DNA from: JAXGMV01 sp040772085
GTDB lineage: Bacteria; Chloroflexota; Anaerolineae; Anaerolineales; Anaerolineaceae
Direction: 5' to 3'
Length of the DNA: 64,000 nucleotides
Assembly: GCA_040772085.1 (NCBI GenBank)
Contig: JAXGYU010000001.1
Coordinates: 2,480,001-2,544,000 of the forward strand
Shown: one piece after another, positions 32,979-42,128 of the stretch
Layout of the letters: every line of letters begins with the position of its first letter
How positions within the stretch are numbered: the stretch's first letter is position 1
The notes under the pieces: model-generated
What the model was told of the DNA's origin: nothing
Database searches by the model: none
What the model saw: the letters and a program-made list of their open reading frames with translations, nothing else
Program-made: the position numbers and the translations under genes

Positions 32979-35900
32979 CTATGAACGCCTGATGCACAGC
33001 ATCGTCACATCGTCAGAAGGGGGCAGGTTCTGGCGGTATTCAATCACCGCTGCGTTGATCGTTTCCAGCAATTCCTTGACTGGCAACCCGCCGTGCGTCC
33101 GCAGCAAGGCCTTAAATGGTTCCATGCCATACAGCTCACCATCGGGCGCCACGGTTTCAGGAATGCCGTCGGTGTAGAGCAGCAAAGCGTCACCGGACGT
33201 GAGTTCGATCAGGTGGTCTTCATATTTCGCGTCATCCAGTACGCCCAGCGCGATACCGCTGCCTTGCACCTCCTGAACCTCATGGTTCGCTCTGGCCAGT
33301 AACGGCGGGTTGTGGCCGGCATTGGCATAGATGACCGTGCCTGATTTGAGATCGACCCGGGCATAGAAGACCGTGACGTACATGGCGTTGTCCTGCTCTG
33401 AGTAGAGGAGGCGATTGACGCTTTGCAGCAGTCGGGCGGGTGAGGTGGTGGATGGCGCGATTGCCTGAATAAGGGTGCGGGCGACCGTCATGAACATGGC
33501 CGCCGGCATCCCCTTGTCAGCGACGTCGGCAATCACCAGTCCGAGTTGGTCGGGTCCCAAATCGATCACATCATAGAAGTCACCGCCAACCTGCAAGGCG
33601 GTCTGCCAGCTCGCGTCCAGCTCCCAGCCGGGGAACTGCGGCAAAACGCTGGGCAGGAAGGTTTTCTGGATCTGCCGCGCGAGCTGCATCTCACGCCCGC
33701 GGCGTTCCCGCAGGACCAATTCGCGGTTCAGATATTCATTCTGGATTGCCATTGCCGTTTGCTGAACGATGCCGTTGAACAGTTCCAGCCGCTTCTGCAA
33801 CAATTGCAGGGTCTGGTAGGTGTCGCTCAGGAGCATCACACCGTAAAACTCACCATGTGAGGCCAGCGGAAAACCGAACAACAAGGGGTCACCCGGACTG
33901 AGCTTGCTGCGGTCAAGGTCGATGGCGGAGTGCGGCGTGAGTTCACGCCAGCCCTCATGGGCAGTCTTTGAATCAGGAAGCTTCACGAAATGCAGCGCGC
34001 CTGAGTCTCGAACAGCCTTCAGCAATTCGAAATCATCCGGCATGATGAACTGGTTCTTGATGATTGCTTCGTCATCATGCGAACCTGTGAAGGCGTCCGC
34101 GACCGTAAAGCCGTTGCGGCTGGCGTCCCAGGGGTAGATGACGCAGGTGCCAACGCCCGTCAGGATCGGCGTCAGATGGGTGATGGTGGTAAGGATCTCC
34201 TGGTAACTTTTCTGGCTGACGACTGCCTGCGCCAACTGCAATAAAGCCGCGTTGATATAGGCATCTTCAGCTTGTACTTCAGAGAGTTTCAGGTTTTCCA
34301 GCCCGACCGCCGTGTGATTGGCGATTCCCTGCACAAGAATGGCGAGGCGGTGCTGATAGGCCTTATGCTGCGGCGTGTCGACAAATGCCACGCGCATCGC
34401 GCCAATGATTTCTGTGTGCAGCAGTAGGGGCGCCATGATTCCTCGGGCGCCAGCAGGGGTATCGCCATTGCCGTCCTTAATCGGCTGTCCTTGTTCATCA
34501 ACATAGACCATTGATCTGGTCTCAATCATTTGTTCGAGTGCGCTGCCGGCGCCCTTGTCTTGCGGCTGACCGCGAAGGTTGGCATCTTCCTGACTGCTCG
34601 CTTTGAGCATAAATTGCTGTACTTCTTCATCCCACAGGATGAGATCGCACTTTTCAACACCGATCAGCTTGGGGGTGATGCTGGCGATGGTGCTTAGCAA
34701 TTCTGAGACTGACTCCGCTGTGCGAGACAGGTCGGAGACATTCAGCAGGGTACGCGACATCCAGGCGTTCTGCTGGGCATCCTGGAACAGACGGGCATTT
34801 TCGATCGCGACAGCAGCGTAATTGGCATAAGTCTGGGTCATGCTCAGTGCTTCGTAGCCATAACGGCTGGGCGTGTGGTGAGCGATGGTCAGCAGGCCGA
34901 GCGGCTGGGTGCCGGCGTACATGGGCGCGGCGACACTGGAGTAATCTGCCTGAAAATCAAGCGCGAGCCCCAGCGGTCCATACAAACCGCCTTTCTCCCT
35001 GATTGAGGCGTCCGGCGAGCCGTTGATCAAATTCATCCATTCGTCTACGTCCGGGTTGCTGAGCTTGACCTTTTGCAACTGCTCTTCTGATACGCCAAAC
35101 GAAGCGCCTAGCTTCAGGTCTGACGGCTTGATGCTGCCCGAGTCAGCGTCAGTATCCACGAGCCAGATGGCGGCAGCATCCAGGGGCAGGCTGCTTTCAA
35201 TCGCCTGCAGGATAAACGTCATCACATGCTGCGGGTCAGGATTCTGCGATAACAGCCGGGTGATACCGCGCATGCGTTCAGCGACATTGCTGCGCCAGAG
35301 TTCCGAGCGGTACAGCGTCGCGTTGCGCATAGCAATCGCAACGCTGGCTGCCAGTGATTCGAGGATTTGCAGATCATCCTCACTGAACGCGTCAAGTTCC
35401 TCGCTCTGCAAGTCGAGAATACCCTGTAGTTCACCGCCATAGATGATAGGCATTGCCAGCTCGGATCTTGTCGCCTCAGGCGTCAGTTCGGAAGGGCGGT
35501 AGAGCGGTTCCTGACTGACATCCCTGACCAGCCGGCGCTGATTGTTGCGCGCGACCCAGGGGATGATGCCCATGGGATCGTCCAGATCATAGGCAATATC
35601 CATCTCAGCCAGGTACTTGCTGCGCGGACCGGAGCCGAATTCATAAAACAGCTTTTTCCGGCCGGGGTGATAAGAGTAATACTCAACGAAGGAGTAGCCG
35701 AGGCGCTGCTGGATCAGCGAAACGATGTTCTCCGAGAGCTCCTTGAAGTCAAGAATCGATGTGATGATATGGCTGATGTCAAACAGCAGCTCGAGTTTGC
35801 TGGCTTTGTCCTGCTGATCTGTCTGCAGTTTCGCACCTTCAATCGCCAGGGCTACCTGTGCCGCCAGAGAGCGCAGCACCAAAAGGTCGACCTCATGGAA

Positions 35901-36767
35901 GCCGTTGAGGTTGTCACTCTGTACATCAAGCACACCCAAGACGCCCTTTTCTGAGTGCATCGGCACAGCCGCCTCAGAAAGAGTCTCGGGCAAGATATCA
36001 ATGAATCGGAATGAAGATTCCTTGCGGACATCCTGGGCGATGATTTCCTCACCGCTCGCCGCGGCTTTACCGACGATTCCTTCACCCAGTTTCACCGGGA
36101 ATGCCAGGTTTTCAGTGCGCCCGGGGCTGTCGCTCGCGCTGGCCCGGAAGCGCAGATCATTGGAGCCTGGCTCCAGGGTGAAAATCGAGACGTAGTAATA
36201 GTTGAAAGTAGACTGGATCAATTGGGTGACATGCCGGCAGAGCAGATCAATATCGCCGATATTGGCGATCTGGTCGCTCACTTGTCGAACCAGATCGAGC
36301 TGATGCGACCTGAAGTTCTTCAGGCTGATCTGCCGTGTGATTTGCAGCGCGACAGCGGCGTTTGCCCCCAAGCCCTCCAGGTGATCCAGCGTAACGGCGC
36401 TCAGCAAATGATCGGGCGTGGCGTGAATATAGATCACACCGAGCAGATCCGCGCTGGTAATCATGGGGATGGCAGATTCGATACAGCCATCGTCGCCCGG
36501 GCAGGTGCGCTCCGTAACGCGGCTTACCAGCACCCGCCTGACCAGTTCAGGCGGCTGGGCAGCCTGCATGGTCAGCAGATCAGGTTCTTCCGGCAATGGA
36601 AAAAACGGCTCTGCCAGCCATATATCGACCTCAAAGTCAAATTTCTGGCGGATGTAGGACTTGATTTGTTCGACCTGCGCCTTGATATTCGGCTGCGCCA
36701 GCAGATCTTCCACGAACGACAGAAAATCCCTCCAGGAGGGAGGGCAAAGTGGTTCGGGGCTGTTCAT
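32979..36767 (-). CDS. Multi-GAF SpoIIE-type serine phosphatase (RsbU-like)
   Basis: A very large (1262-residue) cytosolic phosphatase expected to dephosphorylate the STAS protein encoded in the same operon. Roughly residues 1-1020 form about six consecutive GAF-like modules (by eye near 20-150, 165-315, 330-490, 505-670, 690-845, 860-1015). Examples are GEGIVGKAAASGEEIIAQDV and MPIIYGGELQGILDLQS. A linker coiled coil (NRELVLRERRGREMQLARQIQ) joins them to the PP2C/SpoIIE domain (about 1040-1262), with VGGDFYDVIDL and DDVTMLCIRRS metal-binding Asp residues. It overlaps the RsbW-like gene by 4 bp (ATGA). Ligands of the GAF modules are unknown. Confidence 0.92.
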   Translation of the reverse strand: MNSPEPLCPPSWRDFLSFVEDLLAQPNIKAQVEQIKSYIRQKFDFEVDIWLAEPFFPLPEEPDLLTMQAAQPPELVRRVLVSRVTERTCPGDDGCIESAIPMITSADLLGVIYIHATPDHLLSAVTLDHLEGLGANAAVALQITRQISLKNFRSHQLDLVRQVSDQIANIGDIDLLCRHVTQLIQSTFNYYYVSIFTLEPGSNDLRFRASASDSPGRTENLAFPVKLGEGIVGKAAASGEEIIAQDVRKESSFRFIDILPETLSEAAVPMHSEKGVLGVLDVQSDNLNGFHEVDLLVLRSLAAQVALAIEGAKLQTDQQDKASKLELLFDISHIITSILDFKELSENIVSLIQQRLGYSFVEYYSYHPGRKKLFYEFGSGPRSKYLAEMDIAYDLDDPMGIIPWVARNNQRRLVRDVSQEPLYRPSELTPEATRSELAMPIIYGGELQGILDLQSEELDAFSEDDLQILESLAASVAIAMRNATLYRSELWRSNVAERMRGITRLLSQNPDPQHVMTFILQAIESSLPLDAAAIWLVDTDADSGSIKPSDLKLGASFGVSEEQLQKVKLSNPDVDEWMNLINGSPDASIREKGGLYGPLGLALDFQADYSSVAAPMYAGTQPLGLLTIAHHTPSRYGYEALSMTQTYANYAAVAIENARLFQDAQQNAWMSRTLLNVSDLSRTAESVSELLSTIASITPKLIGVEKCDLILWDEEVQQFMLKASSQEDANLRGQPQDKGAGSALEQMIETRSMVYVDEQGQPIKDGNGDTPAGARGIMAPLLLHTEIIGAMRVAFVDTPQHKAYQHRLAILVQGIANHTAVGLENLKLSEVQAEDAYINAALLQLAQAVVSQKSYQEILTTITHLTPILTGVGTCVIYPWDASRNGFTVADAFTGSHDDEAIIKNQFIMPDDFELLKAVRDSGALHFVKLPDSKTAHEGWRELTPHSAIDLDRSKLSPGDPLLFGFPLASHGEFYGVMLLSDTYQTLQLLQKRLELFNGIVQQTAMAIQNEYLNRELVLRERRGREMQLARQIQKTFLPSVLPQFPGWELDASWQTALQVGGDFYDVIDLGPDQLGLVIADVADKGMPAAMFMTVARTLIQAIAPSTTSPARLLQSVNRLLYSEQDNAMYVTVFYARVDLKSGTVIYANAGHNPPLLARANHEVQEVQGSGIALGVLDDAKYEDHLIELTSGDALLLYTDGIPETVAPDGELYGMEPFKALLRTHGGLPVKELLETINAAVIEYRQNLPPSDDVTMLCIRRS

Positions 36768-37186
36768 GATGAGCGCTCCGTGCGTTTGATCATGGTCAAC
36801 AGCGTGCCGGCATCATTGAACTCGAAGAAAACTTCATCCATCATTGAGGTCATAAAATGGTAGCCGAGACCATGTCCGGGATGTTTCGAGAGCCTGGCAT
36901 CCAGCCGTGGTTTTCGCACTTTCTCCGGGTCGAAGGGCGCGCCCTGATCCTGGATATGCACGATAAACTCACCTGGAGAAACCTCACAGGTGAGCGTGAT
37001 CGTGCCTTTATTCTCGCCGCCATACGCGTGTTCAATGATATTTGAACACGCCTCGTCAACTGCGACTTCAATGGAATAGATCGTCTTTGAATCAAAACCG
37101 GTTTTTGCTGCTTGTTCAGCAACAAAACCGGTTATGTCTTCCAGACTTTTATAAACCCCAGGAAAAACTCGCGTGCATCTGCTCAC
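36764..37186 (-). CDS. Anti-sigma factor/serine kinase (RsbW-like HATPase_c_2)
   Basis: A 140-residue GHKL-fold ATP-binding protein. N-box region SIEVAVDEACSNIIEHAYGG, G1 motif IQDQGAPFDPEKV and GHGLGYHFMTSMMDEV as ATP lid/G2 are all visible. RsbW-type proteins phosphorylate a STAS antagonist and bind a partner, classically a sigma factor. The start is GTG 37186 with no strong ribosome site. It begins 10 bp after the STAS gene and overlaps the phosphatase by 4 bp. No sigma factor lies in the window, so its output partner is unknown. Confidence 0.92.
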   Translation of the reverse strand: MSRCTRVFPGVYKSLEDITGFVAEQAAKTGFDSKTIYSIEVAVDEACSNIIEHAYGGENKGTITLTCEVSPGEFIVHIQDQGAPFDPEKVRKPRLDARLSKHPGHGLGYHFMTSMMDEVFFEFNDAGTLLTMIKRTERSS

Positions 37187-37196
37187 AAAAATTCAA

Positions 37197-37532
37197 TCAG
37201 AAATTGGCCACCGCTGGGACAATGTCGTCATAGATTTTGAAAAGCGGTTTGAAGCCTGCCAGATCGAGGGAACTCATGATTTTTTCAGGCACATGAGCAA
37301 GCACGATTTCGCCGCGATTGTAGCGTTTGGCAGTTTTCTGACCATTGATCAGCACACGAAGACCAGCGCTGGAGAGGAAGGTCAGCTTGGACATATCAAT
37401 CACCAGTTTAAAGCGGCCATTATTCATGCTGGTTTCAATCGCGTCAGCAAATTGCGGAGCGGACTCACTGTCGAGGCGTCCGGTCAATCGGATTACGTCA
37501 CAATGTTTGTATTGGTTGATAAGAACTTCCAT
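37197..37532 (-). CDS. STAS-domain anti-sigma factor antagonist (RsbV-like)
   Basis: A 111-residue single STAS domain. The switch helix motif is FLSSAGLRVLING, whose second Ser is the likely phosphorylation site for the RsbW-like kinase. An earlier GRLDSESAPQFADAI strand-helix pattern matches RsbV/SpoIIAA. It is the first gene of the operon; GGGAGG lies 8 nt before ATG 37532, and an extended -10 promoter is at 37571-37579. Unphosphorylated protein should sequester the kinase and release its partner. Confidence 0.93.
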   Translation of the reverse strand: MEVLINQYKHCDVIRLTGRLDSESAPQFADAIETSMNNGRFKLVIDMSKLTFLSSAGLRVLINGQKTAKRYNRGEIVLAHVPEKIMSSLDLAGFKPLFKIYDDIVPAVANF

Positions 37533-37570
37533 CCCTGGGACCTCCCTGCTAATATAAGGAATACAAAATC

Positions 37571-37579
37571 ATTATATCA
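37571..37579 (-). promoter_or_regulatory. Extended -10 promoter of the partner-switching operon
   Basis: TGATATAAT on the minus strand (37579-37571), that is TGN plus a perfect TATAAT, 38 bp before the STAS start codon. No good -35 is present. Confidence 0.55.
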
Positions 37580-37698
37580 CGCGCGAAAATTAACCATTCT
37601 CAGTGCCGCAGCCGTGTGGCGAAATTTTGAACCATGAGTACAATTGATAATGGGTAACAATGCCTGCGGTTTACAAAAATTCATTCCAGGAGTTTAAG

Positions 37699-38586
37699 AT
37701 GACGGCTCAGATTATCGATGGAAAACTTATCGCGGAACAAGTGCGCGCTGATGTGGCTGAAGCGGTCGCGAAGAGAGTTGCGGCAGGGAAGAGCAAACCC
37801 GGTTTGGCAACCGTGCTGGTAGGCGAGAATCCCGCGTCTCAGGTTTATGTGCGCAACAAACAGAAGGCATGCGCTGAGGTCGGCATCGAATCATTTGGAC
37901 ATGTGCTGCCCGCGGATGCGTCTCAGGCGGAAGTCGAAGCGCTTGTGAAGAAGCTGAACGATGACCCTGCGGTCAACGGCATTCTGGTACAACTGCCGCT
38001 GCCGGATGGGCTGGATGAAGAGCGTGTCCTGAACACCATCAGCATCGAAAAGGACGTCGATGGTTTCCATCCGCTCAACATCGGACGACTGGCGCAAAAA
38101 GGTCGCGAGCCGTTGTTCGTCCCCTGCACGCCCGATGGCTGTGTCTATCTGTTGAAGAAGACCCTGCCCAAACTGGACGGCATGAATGTGGTCGTTCTGG
38201 GCAGATCGAACATTGTCGGCATGCCGGTGGCATTACTGCTGGTCGGCGAAAACTGCACCGTTACGATTTGCCATTCCCGCTCCAAGGATCTGCCCTCGAT
38301 CGTCAGAGGCGCTGACATCCTGGTCGCCGCAGTCGGACGCGCGGAGATGGTCAAAGGCGATTGGCTGAAACCCGGCGTGGTCGTGATTGATGTCGGAATC
38401 AACCGTGTGGACGATCCAACCGCCAAGCGGGGATATAAACTGGTGGGTGATGTCGATTTCGATCAGGCGAAGGAAGTTGCTTCCGCCATCACCCCTGTGC
38501 CAGGCGGCGTAGGTCCGATGACGATCGCGATGCTGCTGCGCAACACACTGCGCGCCGCTGAAATCGCGGATAAAAAGGCTGCCTGA
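37699..38586 (+). CDS. folD: Bifunctional methylenetetrahydrofolate dehydrogenase/cyclohydrolase
   Basis: A 295-residue cytosolic enzyme interconverting 5,10-methylene-, methenyl- and 10-formyl-tetrahydrofolate with NADP. The signatures VYVRNKQKACAEVGI (catalytic Lys), VQLPLPDGLDE, DVDGFHPLNIGRL, PCTPDGC, VVLGRSNIVGMPVALLL (nucleotide site) and PVPGGVGPMTIAML are all present. ATG 37699 has AGGAGTT upstream; an in-frame ATG at 37660 would add 13 residues without a ribosome site. Confidence 0.97.
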   Translation: MTAQIIDGKLIAEQVRADVAEAVAKRVAAGKSKPGLATVLVGENPASQVYVRNKQKACAEVGIESFGHVLPADASQAEVEALVKKLNDDPAVNGILVQLPLPDGLDEERVLNTISIEKDVDGFHPLNIGRLAQKGREPLFVPCTPDGCVYLLKKTLPKLDGMNVVVLGRSNIVGMPVALLLVGENCTVTICHSRSKDLPSIVRGADILVAAVGRAEMVKGDWLKPGVVVIDVGINRVDDPTAKRGYKLVGDVDFDQAKEVASAITPVPGGVGPMTIAMLLRNTLRAAEIADKKAA

Positions 38587-38611
38587 TAGAAAATCCGGCT
38601 TCTGTGCAAAG

Positions 38612-38648
38612 TATAATGATGAAGAGCGTTCAATCGCTCTTCATCATT
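38612..38648 (+). promoter_or_regulatory. -10 element overlapping a 14-bp perfect inverted repeat
   Basis: TATAAT (38612-38617) runs directly into a perfect 14-bp stem (38615-38628 with 38635-38648, loop TTCAAT), ending 17 bp before the deaminase start codon. As DNA it is operator-like, covering the transcription start. As RNA it would form a 5'-terminal hairpin. A weak role as folD terminator is also possible, though no T run follows. Confidence 0.5.
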
Positions 38649-38665
38649 TGCTTAAAGGTGCGGAT

Positions 38666-40054
38666 ATGACAACATTGCTGATCAAAAACGCAAGCTGGCT
38701 GGTCACCATGGACGATCAGCGGCGTGAGCTGCTGGATGGCTACTTGTTCTGCCGCGATGGGTTTATCGAAGCCGTCGGCAGCGGTGATTGCAGTCATCTC
38801 GCCGCGGATGAGGTGCTCGACCTGAGCGGTCACCTGGTCTTGCCGGGACTGATCAACACCCATCACCACTTCTATCAGACCCTGACCCGGGCGGTCCCCG
38901 GCGCGCAGGATGCCAACCTCTTCAACTGGCTGAAAAGGCTCTACCCCATCTGGGCGGGAATGACCCCGGAAGACATCAGGCTATCGACCAAAACCGCCCT
39001 GGCGGAACTGGCGCTTTCCGGCTGCACGACCGCTTCGGATCACCTCTACCTCTTCCCGAATGGTTCATCACTCGATGATGAGATCGAAGCCGCGCGTGAG
39101 ATGGGCATGCGTTTCCATGCCTCCCGGGGCTCCATGAGTCTTGGCGAAAGTGCCGGCGGCTTACCGCCTGACAGTGTCATCGACAGCCCGGAAAATATCC
39201 TCAAGGACAGTCAGCGGCTGATCGAACGTTACCATGACCCGAAGTACGGTTCAATGCTGCGAGTCGTCCTGGCGCCTTGCTCGCCGTTCAGCGTCACCGC
39301 TGATTTGATGAAGGAGAGCGCTGCCATGGCGCGGCATTATGGTGTGGGATTGCACACGCACCTGGCTGAAACCCAGGATGAAGAACAGTTCTGCCTCGAG
39401 AAATTCGGCTACCGGCCGGTCTCGTACATGAAATCACTGGATTGGGTCGGCGAGGATGTCTGGTTCGCGCATGCCGTGCACATCAACCCGGAAGAGGTGC
39501 GCACGCTGGCTGAGGTCGGCAGCGGTGTGGCGCATTGTCCAAGCTCCAACATGCGCCTGGCATCGGGCATCGCCCCTATCTGGGAATACCTGCATGCCGG
39601 CGTCAAGATCGGGCTGGGCGTGGATGGTTCAGCGAGCAACGATTCCTCACATCTGCTGGCGGAAGCGCGGATTGCGATGCTGGTGGCGCGCGTCAGGGCA
39701 GGTCTGCTGGGTGCGTCACTTTCTGCTGAAGACGCGCCTGAGATCATGACCGCGAGAAAAGCGCTCGAACTGGCGACTCTCGGCGGAGCATCCGTTTTGG
39801 GGCGCGATGATGTCGGCAGTCTTTCAGTCGGCAAATGCGCTGATTTTATCGCCATCAATATGCGGCAACTGCCGTTTGCTGGCGCGATGAGCGATCCGGT
39901 CGCGGCGGTGCTGTTCTGCGCGCCGGTCAATGTTGCCTACAATTTTGTCAATGGTAAGGCAGTCGTCCGCGAAGGCAGGCTGGTCAACCTGGAGATTGAA
40001 ACGCATGTCGAGCAGCATAATAAGGCTGCGTTGAGGCTGGTGAATGGGGGCTGA
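38666..40054 (+). CDS. Amidohydrolase, 8-oxoguanine deaminase-like
   Basis: A 462-residue metal-dependent deaminase of the amidohydrolase superfamily (ATZ/TRZ/cytosine-deaminase-like group). The N-terminal motif PGLINTHHHFYQTLTRA with NLFNWLKRLYPIW closely resembles 8-oxoguanine deaminase/hydroxyatrazine hydrolase relatives. Later ligands are HTHLAET and GVDGSASND. The likely role is deamination of an oxidised or substituted purine; closely related enzymes act on other N-heterocycles, so the substrate is not certain. ATG 38666 follows AAAGGTG. Its 3' end overlaps the next gene by 11 bp. Confidence 0.85.
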   Translation: MTTLLIKNASWLVTMDDQRRELLDGYLFCRDGFIEAVGSGDCSHLAADEVLDLSGHLVLPGLINTHHHFYQTLTRAVPGAQDANLFNWLKRLYPIWAGMTPEDIRLSTKTALAELALSGCTTASDHLYLFPNGSSLDDEIEAAREMGMRFHASRGSMSLGESAGGLPPDSVIDSPENILKDSQRLIERYHDPKYGSMLRVVLAPCSPFSVTADLMKESAAMARHYGVGLHTHLAETQDEEQFCLEKFGYRPVSYMKSLDWVGEDVWFAHAVHINPEEVRTLAEVGSGVAHCPSSNMRLASGIAPIWEYLHAGVKIGLGVDGSASNDSSHLLAEARIAMLVARVRAGLLGASLSAEDAPEIMTARKALELATLGGASVLGRDDVGSLSVGKCADFIAINMRQLPFAGAMSDPVAAVLFCAPVNVAYNFVNGKAVVREGRLVNLEIETHVEQHNKAALRLVNGG

Positions 40055-42062
40055 TCGCGCCACACCCGAAAGCAAGACTACGCTGCAACCCTCACCCTTA
40101 AAGGTCTATGGGCTGCTGTTCCTGCTGATGCTGCTGGCTTTTGGCATCTACATCCCCTGGCTGGGCTTGTATGGCGATGACTGGCAGTATCTCTACGTTT
40201 TTCATTTGTTAGGAGCTGGTGAGTATCCCAACTTTGTCGCCGCTGACCGGCCTTTTTCTGCCTGGGTCTATCAGCTCTTTACGCCAATCCTGGGAGAAAA
40301 TGTTGCCGGCTATCACGTGCTGGTACTGTTGATCCGTTGGGCTGGCGCCTGTGTTTTTTACCAGGTATTGAAACGCGTCTGGCCCGAGCAACCGCCGGCA
40401 ATTTTATATGCCGCCTTGTTCTTCGCTATTTTTCCTGGTTTTAAACAACAGCCGCTGCCGCTTGAGTTTGTCCTGCATTTCACCGTCCTGCTGTGCTTCC
40501 TGATCTCGGTGCTGCTGATGCTGGCTGCGGTGGATGCCCAGACTGTCTGGAAAAAGGTCCTTTACCTGGTGATCGCGGTGCTGCTGTCAGCGAGCCTGTT
40601 CTCAGTGGAATACTTTGTCGGTCTGGAATTGATTCGTCCCGTGCTGCTCTGGTTCGCGCTCAGAAAAACGGGGACGCCGGCAAGCAATCGGCTCAAATCA
40701 ACACTGTATTATTGGCTGCCTTTTCTGCTGGTTCTGTCCAGTTTTGCTTATTGGCGTGTCTTCATTTACAAATTCCAGTTCTATGCCCCCGGATGGATTG
40801 AGTCGATCCGCGCCAATCCGCTGAAAGGCATCGTCGCTTTACTGTGGCGGTCAGCTCAGGATGTCTGGCTAATGGCTGTGGGCGTGCTGCGCCAGCCGTT
40901 CAGCCTCAGTAGCGGTTACAGTGATGTACTGGTCTCCCTGTTATTCCTGATTGTTTCGGCTGTCATCGTCTGGTGGCTGCTCACTCGTTTGAAAATCGAC
41001 AATAAGTCTGTATCACAGACTCCTGAAAACGCGAGTTCGCTGACGGGATTCCTCATCACCGGGATGCTGACTGTTCTGCTGGCAGGGCTGCCATTCTGGC
41101 TGGTTGATGTTCCCATCCAGGCAGGGTTCCCCTGGGACCGGCCGGCGTTAGCGTTCATGGCTGGCGCCGCCATGCTCTGGGCCGTCGCGCTCGTCACCTT
41201 CATCAAGACCAACAAGCAGATTTTCATCGTCAGCGTGCTGCTCGCGCTGCTCCTGGTCTATCACTACCAGAATGCCCGCACCTATATCAGTGAATGGCAG
41301 CGGGTCAAAGCCGGCTTTCAGCAGCTCGTCTGGCGCGCGCCGGAGATTACACCGGGTACAATTTTGCTGACCGACACGCTGCCGTATCTTTACTACGGTG
41401 ACAATACCCTCTCACCAGCGCTCAACTGGGTGTACGCGCCAGACCTGCATCAGCGCGAGATTCCGTATCGCGTCTTTAATCTGGCGACCCGTTCGGATGA
41501 AGTATTTGCCAACGCCAGCCGTAACCAACCGGTGACCCACCATTACCGCTCCTTCCAGTTTGAAGGGAACACCGACCGGCTGATGATTTTCACCATGCGG
41601 GAAGGAGCCTGTCTGCGGCTGATCGATCAATCAAACGCCAGCAGCGCCTCGCTCTCCAGCCGTTTGGCTGATTACCTGCACCTCAGCGACCTTTCGCTGG
41701 CATCCGGCAGCACTGAGCGTCAACTGCCGCATGTCTTCGGCGCTGCTCTCGAGAAGGACTGGTGCTATTACTTCGAAAATGCCGAACGCGCCGCGGCAGC
41801 AGGGGATCCGGCTGGCGTGATCGACTGGTATCAGCAAGCTCAGACCGGCGGCTACACGTCGAGCAATCCAACCGAATATCTGCCTTACCTGAACGCGCTC
41901 CTGCTTGAAGGAAATGAGGCTGATGCGCGTGTTGTCCTCGGCCAGATAACCGATCTTGGCGGAAAAGAAGCGCTGTGTGACTACCTGAATCGCGAGGTCG
42001 ACCAGCCAGAGCTGACCACTGCCGTCGGACAATTGCATCAGGAAGCAGGCTGCCAGGAATAA
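40044..42062 (+). CDS. Large polytopic membrane protein, possibly GT-C-type glycosyltransferase
   Basis: A 672-residue protein with about 11-12 predicted helices up to residue ~420, then a soluble C-terminal region of about 250 residues. The first inter-helix loop contains YGDDWQYLY, similar in position to the acidic motif of GT-C (PMT/ArnT-like) lipid-dependent glycosyltransferases. The C-terminal part ends in helical, TPR-like sequence (NPTEYLPYLNALLLEGNEADARVVL). The family is not recognised with certainty. It overlaps the deaminase gene by 11 bp. A GT2 polyprenyl-phosphate-type transferase gene lies 1.3 kb downstream, which fits a surface-glycosylation role (inference). Confidence 0.65.
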   Translation: MGADRATPESKTTLQPSPLKVYGLLFLLMLLAFGIYIPWLGLYGDDWQYLYVFHLLGAGEYPNFVAADRPFSAWVYQLFTPILGENVAGYHVLVLLIRWAGACVFYQVLKRVWPEQPPAILYAALFFAIFPGFKQQPLPLEFVLHFTVLLCFLISVLLMLAAVDAQTVWKKVLYLVIAVLLSASLFSVEYFVGLELIRPVLLWFALRKTGTPASNRLKSTLYYWLPFLLVLSSFAYWRVFIYKFQFYAPGWIESIRANPLKGIVALLWRSAQDVWLMAVGVLRQPFSLSSGYSDVLVSLLFLIVSAVIVWWLLTRLKIDNKSVSQTPENASSLTGFLITGMLTVLLAGLPFWLVDVPIQAGFPWDRPALAFMAGAAMLWAVALVTFIKTNKQIFIVSVLLALLLVYHYQNARTYISEWQRVKAGFQQLVWRAPEITPGTILLTDTLPYLYYGDNTLSPALNWVYAPDLHQREIPYRVFNLATRSDEVFANASRNQPVTHHYRSFQFEGNTDRLMIFTMREGACLRLIDQSNASSASLSSRLADYLHLSDLSLASGSTERQLPHVFGAALEKDWCYYFENAERAAAAGDPAGVIDWYQQAQTGGYTSSNPTEYLPYLNALLLEGNEADARVVLGQITDLGGKEALCDYLNREVDQPELTTAVGQLHQEAGCQE

Positions 42063-42116
42063 CGCCGTGGAAGGCAACGGGGGAGATCGAGCTAGGATTA
42101 TCAATCGCTGGGCTTG

Positions 42117-42122
42117 TATAAT
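42117..42122 (+). promoter_or_regulatory. -10 element positioned for a leaderless threonine synthase mRNA
   Basis: A perfect TATAAT ends only 6 nt before the ATG at 42129, so transcription should begin at or within a base or two of the start codon. No ribosome site precedes the ATG. The -35 region is weak. Confidence 0.55.
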
Positions 42123-42128
42123 TGACTT

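Noticed and set aside
36222..36863. 213-codon rightward frame inside the phosphatase and RsbW-like genes
   Set aside because: Antisense shadow covering the junction of two well-supported genes.
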